This document shows, piece after piece, positions 28,633 through 37,134 of a stretch of DNA of 64,000 nucleotides; the stretch's first letter is position 1; each line of letters starts with the position of its first letter. The notes under the pieces are model-generated. The model had not been told where the DNA came from. It searched no databases and was given only the letters and a program-made list of their open reading frames with translations. Location of the stretch: assembly GCF_002288525.1 (NCBI RefSeq), contig NZ_CP023067.1, positions 2,614,501 to 2,678,500 on the forward strand, read 5' to 3'. The translations under genes were made by a program, and so were the position numbers. The stretch comes from Sinorhizobium sojae CCBAU 05684 (GTDB lineage Bacteria; Pseudomonadota; Alphaproteobacteria; Rhizobiales; Rhizobiaceae).

Positions 28633-28795
28633 CTCTGCCCCACAGAAGGCGTCAAAGCATGAACGTCTTGCCGACCGCGGCTGGAACGACCCTTTCGCCA
28701 TAGGCGGCGGCCAGAGCGCTCACGGCGCGCCAACCCGTGCAGTGCCCGGGCGATATCAATTGCAGGTCAAACTGCGCCAGCGCTTCGACCGTCTC
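28631..28795. repeat. Inverted duplication, arm A (end of the MBL-fold gene)
   Basis: This segment is repeated in inverse orientation at 34465-34627 with roughly nine in ten bases identical. It covers the last 47 codons of the MBL-fold gene and about 20 bases beyond. Confidence 0.9.
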
Positions 28796-29617
28796 CGGGA
28801 TAATGGGCTCGGTGATCCCCGAGAGGTGGAAGCCGCCAAACACGCCATAGAGCGGGATATCCTGAAACCGTGCCCGGGCGTGCATCAGAACGTTGATCAG
28901 GCCGGCGTGCGAGCAGGCGGTGAAGACGACTTGCCCCTTGCCGGCCACGTTGATCGCCACGAAGCGCTCATCCGGCATTATCTCGTCCGGCTCCCAACTG
29001 CCTGCCGCGGTCTGGCGATATTGACCGGGGAACCCGCGTTCGAACCGGGTCACGCGAGGGATTTCCCCGCTTACATAGAACGTCTCGTCAAAAAGCAGTT
29101 GCTCGTCTCGGGTAACGATGACATCGGCGCCGTTTCCAGACAGGACATCCACGCTCGGCACCAGCTCCATCGGTCGAAACTGCCCTTCGCCGGATTTCGT
29201 CGCGCGCAGGGCGAACATATCGGGATGCATGTAGGTCGGGACCGGCTGCCCACCATTGCCCATTGTGATCATCTGGAGGGCGCGCGGCATTGCACCCCCA
29301 TGATCCCAGTGACCATGCGACAGCATCACCGCGCCGACATCGCCGAGATCGACGCCGAGCCTGACCACATTGCGCTCAAACACCCATTCCTCGGGCCCGG
29401 TGTCGAACAGGAGCGTGCGGCTGGCCGACCTCGTCCGGGTGGTGATCAAGCAGGAAAGCCCGTGCGCGGCGCAGCACAGGCATTTCCCGGAGAGCCATCG
29501 CATCCCGCGACGGCGATGGCGGGCGAACTCGGTCTCCACGAAATCAGGATTCGACGACAGACTGTCGGTCGCATTATCGACCAGAAAGAGGACCTCTGCC
29601 GTGTCGACGGCTCTCAT
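28652..29617 (-). CDS. MBL-fold metallohydrolase (COG1237-like)
   Basis: A 321-residue metallo-beta-lactamase-fold enzyme. The metal-binding motif is SHGHWDHGG near residue 100; further ligands are likely in TACSHAGL and in SPGHCTGW near the C-terminus. It resembles the COG1237 group annotated as dihydropterin ribofuranosylaminobenzene-phosphate synthase-like; the real substrate is unknown. The first 80 residues contain an odd Cys-rich patch (GKCLCCAAHGLSC). Its last 47 codons are duplicated, inverted, at 34465-34608. Confidence 0.82.
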   Translation of the reverse strand: MRAVDTAEVLFLVDNATDSLSSNPDFVETEFARHRRRGMRWLSGKCLCCAAHGLSCLITTRTRSASRTLLFDTGPEEWVFERNVVRLGVDLGDVGAVMLSHGHWDHGGAMPRALQMITMGNGGQPVPTYMHPDMFALRATKSGEGQFRPMELVPSVDVLSGNGADVIVTRDEQLLFDETFYVSGEIPRVTRFERGFPGQYRQTAAGSWEPDEIMPDERFVAINVAGKGQVVFTACSHAGLINVLMHARARFQDIPLYGVFGGFHLSGITEPIIPETVEALAQFDLQLISPGHCTGWRAVSALAAAYGERVVPAAVGKTFML

Positions 29618-30008
29618 GGAAGGGGCCTCGCCTGAAGATGCATCGGGACCAAGCGGTTATGCCAGCGTGCGGTATGCACCTCACGGTCCCGTGCATTCAT
29701 GTTGCGTTGTTTTAACGAACGGAAGGGTACTAGATTTCAACAAGGAGTTCGAACGCTATCTCGCAGAACTTGCGGCGCCGATGTCCCATGACGGGTATTT
29801 CAGCGGAACCGACTCGCCGCGCAGCTCGAAACATATGGTTGTGGAGGGCCGACTCAATCGATCCCCCCAATTCACCTTCGGGCGTTTTGCTGCATGAAGG
29901 GCGGCCCGCTGTTGGCGCGAAACTGCGCTACATCCGCCGATCTGGAGGACTGGAACGGGTGGAGTCCGGCCTTCCGTCGATGCACTTCGGACCGGAGGTT
30001 GCGTTGGT
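29618..30008. other. Gene-free stretch with second repeat copy
   Basis: 391 bases between the MBL-fold gene and the 3' end of the quinone-oxidoreductase-like gene. I see only the interspersed repeat and short open frames with poor codon bias; the MBL promoter should lie at the left edge. Confidence 0.5.
29797..29905 (+). repeat. Interspersed repeat, copy 2 (extended)
   Basis: The core matches copies 1 and 3, and similarity to copy 3 extends about 50 bases further upstream (CGCGCAGCTCGAAACATATG against CGCGCAGTTCGGAAATACAT, then GGTTGTGGAGG in both). Confidence 0.75.
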
Positions 30009-30998
30009 TCAAACCGTCACGACAATTTTGCCGAATTGTTTGTTTGATTCCAGAAAGCGATGCGCTTCGACGATCTGGTCAAACGGAAAGGTTCTGGCGA
30101 TGACCGGTTGGAGCGAACCCGATATCACCCCGTCGAGAATGAACGCCTTGGCGGGTTCCAGCCGGGCCGGATCGCCGATCACCTCGTGAACGAGGTAGCC
30201 GCGCAGCATCAGGCTCTTGCTGAGCACGGTGAACAGCGGAAAGGGCGTCTGCTCGGGGCTCAGGCCGCCATACTCGATGAGAATGCCGCCTGGCGACATG
30301 GCAGCGGTCAAAGGCTCGAAGATCGGTCCGCCGATCGGATCGAACACCACCCGAATGCCTTGTGGGCCGGAAATTTCCTTCAGGCGGGCTTCCAGGTCTT
30401 CCTCCGCGGAGGCGATGACATACGCCGCGCCGGCCTCCAGCAGCGCCTGCCTCTTGGCCGATGTCCGGGTGACTGCGATCGGTATCGCGCCAACCTTGCT
30501 GGCAATCTGGATCGCGGCCAGTCCCACGCTGCTTGACGCCGCGGTAATGACGACGAAATCCTGGCGGCCGAGCCCACCGATGTCGATCAGCCCGCCGTAG
30601 GCGGTGAGATACTGCATCCAGACGGCGGCCGCCCCCTCCCAACTAAGCGATGTCGGATGCTTGACGAGGAGCGCGGCGGGAAAGGTCGCGAGCTCGCCAT
30701 ACGACGGCCAGCGGATCATCGACCTCGCCGGCACCACGCTGACCGCATCGCCCGGCGCGAAGCCGTCCACGCCTTCGCCGACCTTTTCCACGACGCCCGC
30801 GGCTTCCAGGCCGAGGCTGGAAGGTAATTGCGCCGTTTCAATATAGTTGCCTGACCGTAGCAGGGCTTCGGCTCGGTTGAGGCCGAGCGCCTTGACCCGG
30901 ATCCGAACCTCGCCCCGACCGGGCTCCGGAACATCCACATCTTCGATCCGCAGAACTTCCGGACCACCAAGCTCGTGAAAGCGAACGACGCGCGTCAT
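30009..30998 (-). CDS. Zinc-type alcohol dehydrogenase/quinone oxidoreductase
   Basis: A 329-residue medium-chain dehydrogenase of the quinone-oxidoreductase branch. The N-terminus (VRFHELGGPEVLRIEDV) is typical, with GLNRAEALLRSG and an NADPH-binding region TAASSSVGLAAIQIA. No catalytic zinc ligands are present, as expected for this branch. GGAG is placed before the 30998 start. It is divergent from a LysR regulator with a 101-base gap, a classic regulator-target pair. Confidence 0.9.
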   Translation of the reverse strand: MTRVVRFHELGGPEVLRIEDVDVPEPGRGEVRIRVKALGLNRAEALLRSGNYIETAQLPSSLGLEAAGVVEKVGEGVDGFAPGDAVSVVPARSMIRWPSYGELATFPAALLVKHPTSLSWEGAAAVWMQYLTAYGGLIDIGGLGRQDFVVITAASSSVGLAAIQIASKVGAIPIAVTRTSAKRQALLEAGAAYVIASAEEDLEARLKEISGPQGIRVVFDPIGGPIFEPLTAAMSPGGILIEYGGLSPEQTPFPLFTVLSKSLMLRGYLVHEVIGDPARLEPAKAFILDGVISGSLQPVIARTFPFDQIVEAHRFLESNKQFGKIVVTV

Positions 30999-31099
30999 GG
31001 CTAAACTCCAAAACAAGTGAACGGAATGAGCTATGACAGCAGTGTTTCAGCAGATAAATAGCGGACTAGTCAGCACAGTAGAAACCAAAGGTTTTGAAT

Positions 31100-31999
31100 A
31101 TGGATCGCCTGACAAGCATGGCCGTGTTCGTCAAGGCCGTCGATCTCGGCTCGTTCGCCGCGGCCGCAGCTGCTCTCGATCTCTCCGGGCCGATGGTTGG
31201 CAAGCATATCCGGTTTCTGGAGGAACGGCTGGGTGTGCGTCTCATCAACCGCACCACACGGCGCCAAAGCCTCACCGATTTCGGTCGAGCCTATTACGAG
31301 CGCTGCCGCGTGATTCTCGCCGAGACCGAAGCTTTGGATGCGCTTGCGGCTGACCAGCTTTCCGAACCGCGCGGAAAACTGCGCGTCACCATGCCGGTCC
31401 ATTTCGGCCGGCACTGCGTCATGCCCGTATTGCTGGAACTCGCCCGCCAGTATCCGGCACTGGAACTTGAGCTCTCCTTCAACGATCGCCTCATCGATTT
31501 TGCGGAAGATGGCCATGATCTCGCTATCCGCACGGGAACGCTGGGGGACAGGGCCGGATTGATTGCGCGCCGTGTCGCGCGCCAGCCAATGATCGTTTGC
31601 GCCTCACCGGCTTACCTCGAAAGCCATGGCCGCCCGGAGACCGTGGAAGATCTGGCGCAACACAAAGCAGTCGTCTACCGTCGGTCCGGCCCTGTTCCGC
31701 CATGGCTCTTTCTACGGCAGGGCCAATCGCCTTTCGTAGTGATGCCACTCAACCGTTTCCGACTCGACGATCTCGATGCCATCGCCGATGCCACGATATC
31801 CGGAACGGGGCTTGCATGGCTTCCCTATTGGCTGGTGCGGGAGCGGATCGCGGCGGGCATGCTTGTCCGGCTTTTGCCCGATCAACCACCGTTCCTCTAT
31901 GATTGCCATGCAGTATGGCTGCAGACGCCTCATCTGCCGCTAAAGGTCCGTGTAGCCGTCGATGCGCTGGCGGCTGCATTGCCAAAGTTCATGAGTTGA
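31100..31999 (+). CDS. LysR-family transcriptional regulator
   Basis: A 299-residue LysR regulator: helix-turn-helix at residues 1-60 (FVKAVDLGSFAAAAAALDLS, HIRFLEERLGVRLINRTTR) and a periplasmic-binding-protein-like effector domain from about residue 90. It resembles the CrgA/PA-type LysR proteins that often sit beside oxidoreductases. It is transcribed away from the quinone-oxidoreductase-like gene and probably controls it. Confidence 0.92.
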   Translation: MDRLTSMAVFVKAVDLGSFAAAAAALDLSGPMVGKHIRFLEERLGVRLINRTTRRQSLTDFGRAYYERCRVILAETEALDALAADQLSEPRGKLRVTMPVHFGRHCVMPVLLELARQYPALELELSFNDRLIDFAEDGHDLAIRTGTLGDRAGLIARRVARQPMIVCASPAYLESHGRPETVEDLAQHKAVVYRRSGPVPPWLFLRQGQSPFVVMPLNRFRLDDLDAIADATISGTGLAWLPYWLVRERIAAGMLVRLLPDQPPFLYDCHAVWLQTPHLPLKVRVAVDALAAALPKFMS

Positions 32000-32121
32000 T
32001 TTTAAGCGCGGCTCGCAGCGGGGAGTTGAGTGACTGCTTTGGGGCCGACACCGGACCGGCAGGTTTAGGGTCAGCATCGCAACGAGCGGACATTCGCTTC
32101 GGCATGGTGTACTGAGGGTGG

Positions 32122-33363
32122 ATGCGCTTCGCAATTGAAACCCTCGGCACACGCGGTGACGTCCAGCCTTACATTGCGTTGGCTATGGGCCTGATGGCGC
32201 GTGGACATGAGGTCCAGTTGGCCGCTCCCGTCCAGTTCACCGACATGGCCGCCGAGCATGGTATTCTGTTCGCGGGCCTTCCAGGCGAATTCCTGGCGCT
32301 CCTGGATACGCGGGAGGGAAAGGCCGCCGTTGCCGGCGGCAAAGGATTCAGCGCCGGCTTGAAGCTTCTCAAGCATGTGCGCCCCATAATGATGAGGCTT
32401 CTCGACGAGGAGTGGCGGGCCGTCCGCAGCTTCCAGCCTGACGTGCTGGTCTACCATCCGAAATCGTTCGGCTCACCGGACATGGCCGCGGCGCTCGGTG
32501 TACCGCATGTCCTTGCTTCCCCCGTTCCAGGATTCACGCCGACCGACGAATTTCCTAGTCCTATGCTTCCGTTCGCGTCGCTCGGACCATTCAACAGAAT
32601 GAGCCACACCTTTGCCATCAACGGGGCGCGGCTGCTGTTCGCCAAGGACCTGAAGGCGTGGCGCGCAACCACGCTCGGCCTGCCTGGAAAGACTGCTCGC
32701 AAGCCGGTGGCAGGGACACTCTACGCATATAGTCCGGCAGTGCTCCCGAAACCGACCGACTGGGGACCAGACGTGCTGGTCACCGGATATTGGTTCCTCG
32801 ACCGCCCCGATTGGCAGCCGGACGAGGCACTGGAGTCTTTCCTGCGGGCTGGCCCCCCGCCTGTCTATTTCGGCTTCGGGAGCATGCCGGGGATCGACCC
32901 TGCGGCGATGACGGGCATGATCCTGAAGGCCCTCGAAATGACCGGTAAGCGCGGCCTGCTTACCGGTGGGGGCGGTGCGATCGGTAAAGTGGATGCGAGC
33001 CCACGTGCGTTTTTCCTGGCCAACGCGCCACACGATTGGTTGCTGCCACGGGCAACTGCCGCCATCCACCACGGGGGAGCAGGAACGACTGCGGCGAGCC
33101 TTCGTGCAGGACTGCCCACGCAGATCGTCCCTTTCTTCGGCGACCAGCCCTTCTGGGGCAGGCGGGTAGCGGCGCTTGGCGCTGGGCCCGCCCCACTCGA
33201 CCGGAAGACGCTCAGCGCTGCCGGTCTGGCAAAAGCGCTGACAGCGATGGACGCGGCCATCATGCGGGCACGCGCGGCGGAGCTGGGAACCGCCCTGTCG
33301 GGCGACCGCGGTGTCGAGGCCGCAACTAAATTCCTCGAACGACTGAGCTTCACACCGAGTTGA
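32122..33363 (+). CDS. UGT-like glycosyltransferase (GT1/GT28 type)
   Basis: A 413-residue GT-B glycosyltransferase. The N-terminal domain begins MRFAIETLGTRGDVQPYIAL, characteristic of sterol- and macrolide-type glucosyltransferases, and the C-terminal domain has VYFGFGSM and the nucleotide-sugar motif HHGGAGTTAASLRAGLP near residue 310. It may modify a lipid, sterol-like compound or xenobiotic. It stands alone within the accessory region. Confidence 0.9.
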   Translation: MRFAIETLGTRGDVQPYIALAMGLMARGHEVQLAAPVQFTDMAAEHGILFAGLPGEFLALLDTREGKAAVAGGKGFSAGLKLLKHVRPIMMRLLDEEWRAVRSFQPDVLVYHPKSFGSPDMAAALGVPHVLASPVPGFTPTDEFPSPMLPFASLGPFNRMSHTFAINGARLLFAKDLKAWRATTLGLPGKTARKPVAGTLYAYSPAVLPKPTDWGPDVLVTGYWFLDRPDWQPDEALESFLRAGPPPVYFGFGSMPGIDPAAMTGMILKALEMTGKRGLLTGGGGAIGKVDASPRAFFLANAPHDWLLPRATAAIHHGGAGTTAASLRAGLPTQIVPFFGDQPFWGRRVAALGAGPAPLDRKTLSAAGLAKALTAMDAAIMRARAAELGTALSGDRGVEAATKFLERLSFTPS

Positions 33364-33576
33364 GCGTGGTGTGTGGACGACGAACCTTGCCCGCCGGGCC
33401 GGCAGGAGTTCGATACCGCTGCGCGCGGCAGCATTGGGCCTAGAGCGGACGGGCAGCTGAATCCGGAACCGCTGAGCCAGCAGCAACCGGTATCGCTCCC
33501 ACGCCGTCCGGGTTACGATGCGTAGCTGAGAACGGGCGCGGGCGCCTCGTCGGACCACCTACGTCAGGAGGGCAGT

Positions 33577-34161
33577 GTGAAATCGCCAACAGTGAGAGTT
33601 ATGGCGGCGGCCGAGGAAGATCTGGCGGTCGAAACGGTCATGCTGGCGTTTGCAGCGGATCCTATGGCGCGATGGACCTGGCCGCATGCACACCAGTACG
33701 TTGCGGCCATGCCGCGAATGATCCGGGCGTTCGGGAGCAGCGCATTCTCTAACGGAAGCGCCTTTTGCACCGACGGCTACGCCGGGACGGCGCTGTGGCT
33801 AACGCCCGGGGTGCATTCCGACGAGGAAGGCCTTGGTGCGGTGCTCGAGAGCACGGTTGCGCGCTCTCTTACCCCCGAAACCACGGCCATATTCGAGCAG
33901 ATGGCCACTTACCACCCGACCGAACCACATTGGTACCTGCCGCTGATCGGCGTCGACCCGGCGCATCAAGGCGAAGGTCACGGCGACGCCTTGATGGCGT
34001 ACGCACTCGCACGGTGCGATCGCGATCACGCGCCAGCCTATTTGGAATCGTCGAACCCGCGCAACATTCCGTTCTACCGACGCTACGGCTTCGAACCGCT
34101 CGGCGCGATCCAGGTCGGTTCGTCGCCGACGCTCGTCCCGATGCTGCGGCGGCCGCGTTGA
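33577..34161 (+). CDS. GNAT-family N-acetyltransferase
   Basis: A 194-residue acetyltransferase. The acetyl-CoA-binding motif is GVDPAHQGEGHGDALM (a variant of the Q/RxxGxG/A loop) near residue 125, followed by LESSNPRNIPFYRRYGF typical of the family. The start is a GTG with AGGAGG 6 bases upstream. Such single-domain GNATs often inactivate toxins or drugs; the substrate is unknown. Confidence 0.88.
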   Translation: MKSPTVRVMAAAEEDLAVETVMLAFAADPMARWTWPHAHQYVAAMPRMIRAFGSSAFSNGSAFCTDGYAGTALWLTPGVHSDEEGLGAVLESTVARSLTPETTAIFEQMATYHPTEPHWYLPLIGVDPAHQGEGHGDALMAYALARCDRDHAPAYLESSNPRNIPFYRRYGFEPLGAIQVGSSPTLVPMLRRPR

Positions 34162-34354
34162 GCTTCAGTTCGATCAGATAGTTTGTGGCATACGGGCGCC
34201 GAGCGCGCGGCACAGCCGCGAAACGAAGATGGAGCGGACCGGCGAGAACGTTTGCCGGCGGGCACCTAGTTGGGGTTACAGGCGATGTCCGCTTTTAGAG
34301 GTCGGACGATATAGCTTTGACGACCGACATTCGCGCAAAGCGGACTTCGAAGAA

Positions 34355-34463
34355 TCCGCCGAACCGCCCTCCGCGCAGTTCGGAAATACATTGGTTGTGG
34401 AGGACCGACTCAAACGATGCCCCAATTCACCTTCGGGCGTTTTGCTGCATGAAGGCGAGCCGC
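34355..34463 (+). repeat. Interspersed repeat, copy 3 (extended)
   Basis: It matches copy 2 over about 105 bases and copy 1 over the core. It ends exactly where the duplicated MBL gene fragment begins, which makes the repeat end a recombination junction. Confidence 0.75.
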
Positions 34464-34464
34464 T

Positions 34465-34608
34465 GAGACGGTCGAAACGCTGGCGCAGTTTGACCTGCAA
34501 TTGATATCACCCGGGCACTGCACGGGTTGGCGAGCCGTGAGCGCACTGGCCGCCGCCTATGCCGAGAGGGTCGTTCCATCCGCGGTCGGCAAGACGTTCA
34601 TGCTTTGA
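34465..34608 (+). pseudogene. C-terminal fragment of an MBL-fold hydrolase gene
   Basis: These 47 codons plus stop (ETVETLAQFDLQLISPGHCT...) match the C-terminus of the intact MBL-fold gene at 28652-29617 with only a few substitutions (for example AYGERVVPA against AYAERVVPS). No start or N-terminal domain is present. It is an inverted, truncated duplicate; similarity continues about 19 bases past the stop. Confidence 0.9.
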
Positions 34609-34679
34609 CGATTCCTATGGGGCAGAGCCCCACAGGGCGGCTGAACAGTGCCGATTAGCCCGATTGAGTGAATTGACGT

Positions 34680-35240
34680 TTGAACTTCAAGGCCATCAAA
34701 TTCGGATTTCTTAGCACCGGGAGACACTTTGTGGATGCGGCGTACCCTGGAGACTCGGCGAGCGTTGACGACATTCTTGAGTTGGCGCAGCAATACAAGA
34801 TGGCCGCCATCGTGCTCGGAGAACACTCTCCACGGGGCAAAAAGCACAATCCGCGTCGGTTTCTCGCCCTTCACTCGATTGAGCTTCACCTGAATGCGTT
34901 TCTGCTTGCCAAAGGTCTCGACTCCAAGGCCATTCGCGGCCTCAAGCACGACATAGGCGAGCGATCGCGAATGGCGATGGATGCTGGCCTAATCTTGCGC
35001 AGACGTACGGCCGAGCACTTGGCAACGCTGACCTCCAACAGGGAATATCTCGTTATACGGTATGGTCCTGAGATGACCGCGACGCTGACGCAGGTGAACC
35101 GGGTGATGGCAACGCTTGAGGAGCTATCCACAAAGGTAACGAAGATCTGCACCACTGTAGCCGGGGCCAGCATCAAAGCTCAAGGAGGCGGCACAACCCA
35201 GAAGCGCTCGGTGTACGTCGCAAATCCGACAGATACCTGA
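34680..35240 (+). CDS. Hypothetical HEPN-like protein
   Basis: A 186-residue, mostly helical protein. The middle (FLALHSIELHLNAFLLAKG, then LKHDIGERSRMAMDAGL) resembles HEPN-domain proteins, a fold shared by many toxin and RNA-cleaving systems; an RRTAEH string fits an R-x4-H pattern but this may be chance. The only in-frame initiator before it is TTG at 34680, without a clear ribosome site; the first ATG is at residue 41. The gene may be N-terminally truncated. It lies beside recombinase remnants at the edge of the accessory region. Function is unknown. Confidence 0.5.
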   Translation: MNFKAIKFGFLSTGRHFVDAAYPGDSASVDDILELAQQYKMAAIVLGEHSPRGKKHNPRRFLALHSIELHLNAFLLAKGLDSKAIRGLKHDIGERSRMAMDAGLILRRRTAEHLATLTSNREYLVIRYGPEMTATLTQVNRVMATLEELSTKVTKICTTVAGASIKAQGGGTTQKRSVYVANPTDT

Positions 35241-35389
35241 TGCTTCGGGATAAGGTTTCATTGCTATCGCGCTAATTGCTCTGGCTGGTGATGCTGCAAA
35301 ACGGGGGCGTTCTTGTTCGGAAGGACAGTGTTCACATTCATGATAACGGCTGCGGCGTTCGGCCCGGCATCAGCTCAGGTGATGTTAGA

Positions 35390-35570
35390 CGACAGCTGGC
35401 GAGCCGCCTGAACGAATTGGATGCCCGCGTCGACGCCGAAGCGATAGTCGCTTTCCGAAATCTAGTCGACAGCGTCGTCGTGCACGATCGGCATGGAGGC
35501 GTGGAAGTCGAAGTGATCGGCCACCTACCCGCCCTGATCGGCGCCAACGCTGAAATGCTGGGGGGACGTG
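35390..35570 (+). pseudogene. Serine-recombinase C-terminal remnant
   Basis: The frame RRQLASRLNELDARVDAEAI... then FRNLVDSVVVHD and VEVEVIGHLPALIG resembles the extreme C-terminus of large serine recombinases carried by integrated elements. No catalytic Ser domain is present. The frame then runs into the tRNA gene antisense. It is best explained as the left-over end of an integrase inserted at this tRNA. Confidence 0.6.
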
Positions 35571-35647
35571 TGGTAGCGGAGGAGGGATTCGAACCCCCGA
35601 CACAAGGATTATGATTCCTCTGCTCTAACCTACTGAGCTACTCCGCC
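35571..35647 (-). tRNA. tRNA-Met (anticodon CAT)
   Basis: On the minus strand the sequence folds as a 77-nt tRNA: acceptor GGCGGAG/CTCCGCT, D-arm GCTC...GAGC, anticodon arm GAGGA-ATCATAA-TCCTT with CAT anticodon, T-arm with GGTTCGAATCC, and an encoded CCA end. It looks like the elongator tRNA-Met of alphaproteobacteria. A recombinase remnant touches its 3' end. Confidence 0.93.
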
Positions 35648-35779
35648 GCCGGTGCCAGAAGGCTTCTTGGCGAAGCCCGTTTCGGCTGGTCGGGCGGCTT
35701 ATAAGGTGCTGTTCCCGCTAGTGTCAAGCAATGTCTTCGGGAAATGCGAAGTTTTCCCGAAGAGGCCGAGCGACCCGTC

Positions 35780-36976
35780 TCAGGCGGCCGCCGGCGCCCT
35801 GAGGAGCGCCTGCAGGGCGGCCTCCGCGGTGGGCTCGCGCTCGGATTTGCGGATGAAGCCGCCGCCATAGACTCGGGCGTCCTCGCCGGTGCCGGAATAG
35901 AGCGCGCAGGCCTGGCCGGGCGCCACCCCCGCCTCGCCCTCGACGAGCTCGACATAGAGCCCGTCGGCATCGCTCTTCAGCACCGCCGGCGCCGGCTGGC
36001 GGGTGGAGCGGACCTTGGCGAAGCACGCAAAGCCGCGGACAGCCGCTTCCTCAAGTTCCTCATCGCCGAGCCAGTTGACATCGCGCAGATAGACGCGGCG
36101 CGTCTCGAGTGCCTCCTTAGGGCCGACGATGACGCGGCGCGAGCGGGCGTCGAGATAGACGACATAGAGTGGCTCGCCGGTGGCAACGCCGATGCCGCGG
36201 CGCTGGCCGATCGTATAGTGCAGGATGCCCTCATGCGTGCCGAGTACACGGCCGTCGAGATGCACGATCTCGCCGGCAAGCGCCGCATTCGGCTTCAGCT
36301 TCGAGACGATGTCGCTGTATTTCCCCTGCGGCACGAAGCAGATGTCCTGGCTGTCGGCCTTCTTGGCGACGACAAGACCCATCTCCTCGGCGAGCCGCCG
36401 AGTCTCGGTCTTGGAAAGGCCGCCGAGCGGAAAGCGCAGATAGTCGATCTGCTCCTGCGTGGTGGCAAAGAGGAAGTAGCTCTGGTCGCGCTCCGCATCC
36501 GTCGGCCGGTAGAGGGCGCGCTGACCGGCATGGCGGGGCTTGGGGCTCGGCCGCGAGCGGATGTAGTGGCCGGTCGCCAGCGCATCGGCGCCGAGCTCCT
36601 TGGCGGTCGCCAGCAGATCGGCGAATTTGACCGTCTGGTTACAGGCGACGCAGGGAATCGGCGTTTCGCCGGCAATATAGCTCTCAGCGAAGGGATTGAT
36701 CACCGTTTCGCGGAAGCGCGCCTCATAGTCGAGCACGTAATGCGGAATGCCGAGCGTCTCGCAGACGCGGCGCGCATCGTCGATGTCCTGGCCGGCGCAG
36801 CAGGAGCCGGCGCGGTGCACGGCCGCGCCATGGTCGTAGAGCTGCAGCGTGATGCCGAGAACGTCGTAGCCCTCGCGTTTCAGGAGCCCGGCCACGACGG
36901 AGGAATCGACGCCGCCGGACATGGCGACGACGACGCGCGTATCTTCGGGCTTGCGGTCAAAATCGAGACTGTTCAC
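35780..36976 (-). CDS. mnmA: tRNA-specific 2-thiouridylase MnmA
   Basis: MnmA thiolates U34 of tRNA-Lys, -Glu and -Gln. The 398-residue protein has the PP-loop [11 protein letters not shown] near residue 20, the catalytic Cys in PCVACNQ near 110 and the second in [11 protein letters not shown] near 210. The GTG start at 36976 gives the family N-terminus MNSLDFDRK; a TTG three codons earlier is less likely. TusA-like protein at 10.4 kb could belong to the same sulfur relay. Confidence 0.95.
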   Translation of the reverse strand: MNSLDFDRKPEDTRVVVAMSGGVDSSVVAGLLKREGYDVLGITLQLYDHGAAVHRAGSCCAGQDIDDARRVCETLGIPHYVLDYEARFRETVINPFAESYIAGETPIPCVACNQTVKFADLLATAKELGADALATGHYIRSRPSPKPRHAGQRALYRPTDAERDQSYFLFATTQEQIDYLRFPLGGLSKTETRRLAEEMGLVVAKKADSQDICFVPQGKYSDIVSKLKPNAALAGEIVHLDGRVLGTHEGILHYTIGQRRGIGVATGEPLYVVYLDARSRRVIVGPKEALETRRVYLRDVNWLGDEELEEAAVRGFACFAKVRSTRQPAPAVLKSDADGLYVELVEGEAGVAPGQACALYSGTGEDARVYGGGFIRKSEREPTAEAALQALLRAPAAA

Positions 36977-37134
36977 GGGATCCAATCCGGAATCCGGGCG
37001 CGGCCATCCGACGCCCTCTTTTACGCTTCAGGCCGCAAGGCGCTGGTCTCGCCGCGCCAGCGGCATTTCCATGGCTTTCGTGCCGCGACATATAGAAACT
37101 TGTGCCTCGCCGGGCAAGGGCGACGGCGCGGGCG

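Larger units (their letters stand above)
34162..34679. other. Gene-free stretch with third repeat copy and gene fragment
   Basis: 518 bases with no intact gene. It holds a 9-bp inverted repeat (GTCCGCTTT near 34285, AAAGCGGAC near 34336), repeat copy 3, then the inverted copy of the MBL gene end. Confidence 0.6.

Noticed and set aside
35560-35614. Peptide ending VAEEGFEPPTQGL as a C-terminus of the recombinase
   Set aside because: This stretch is the antisense translation of the tRNA-Met gene and not protein coding.
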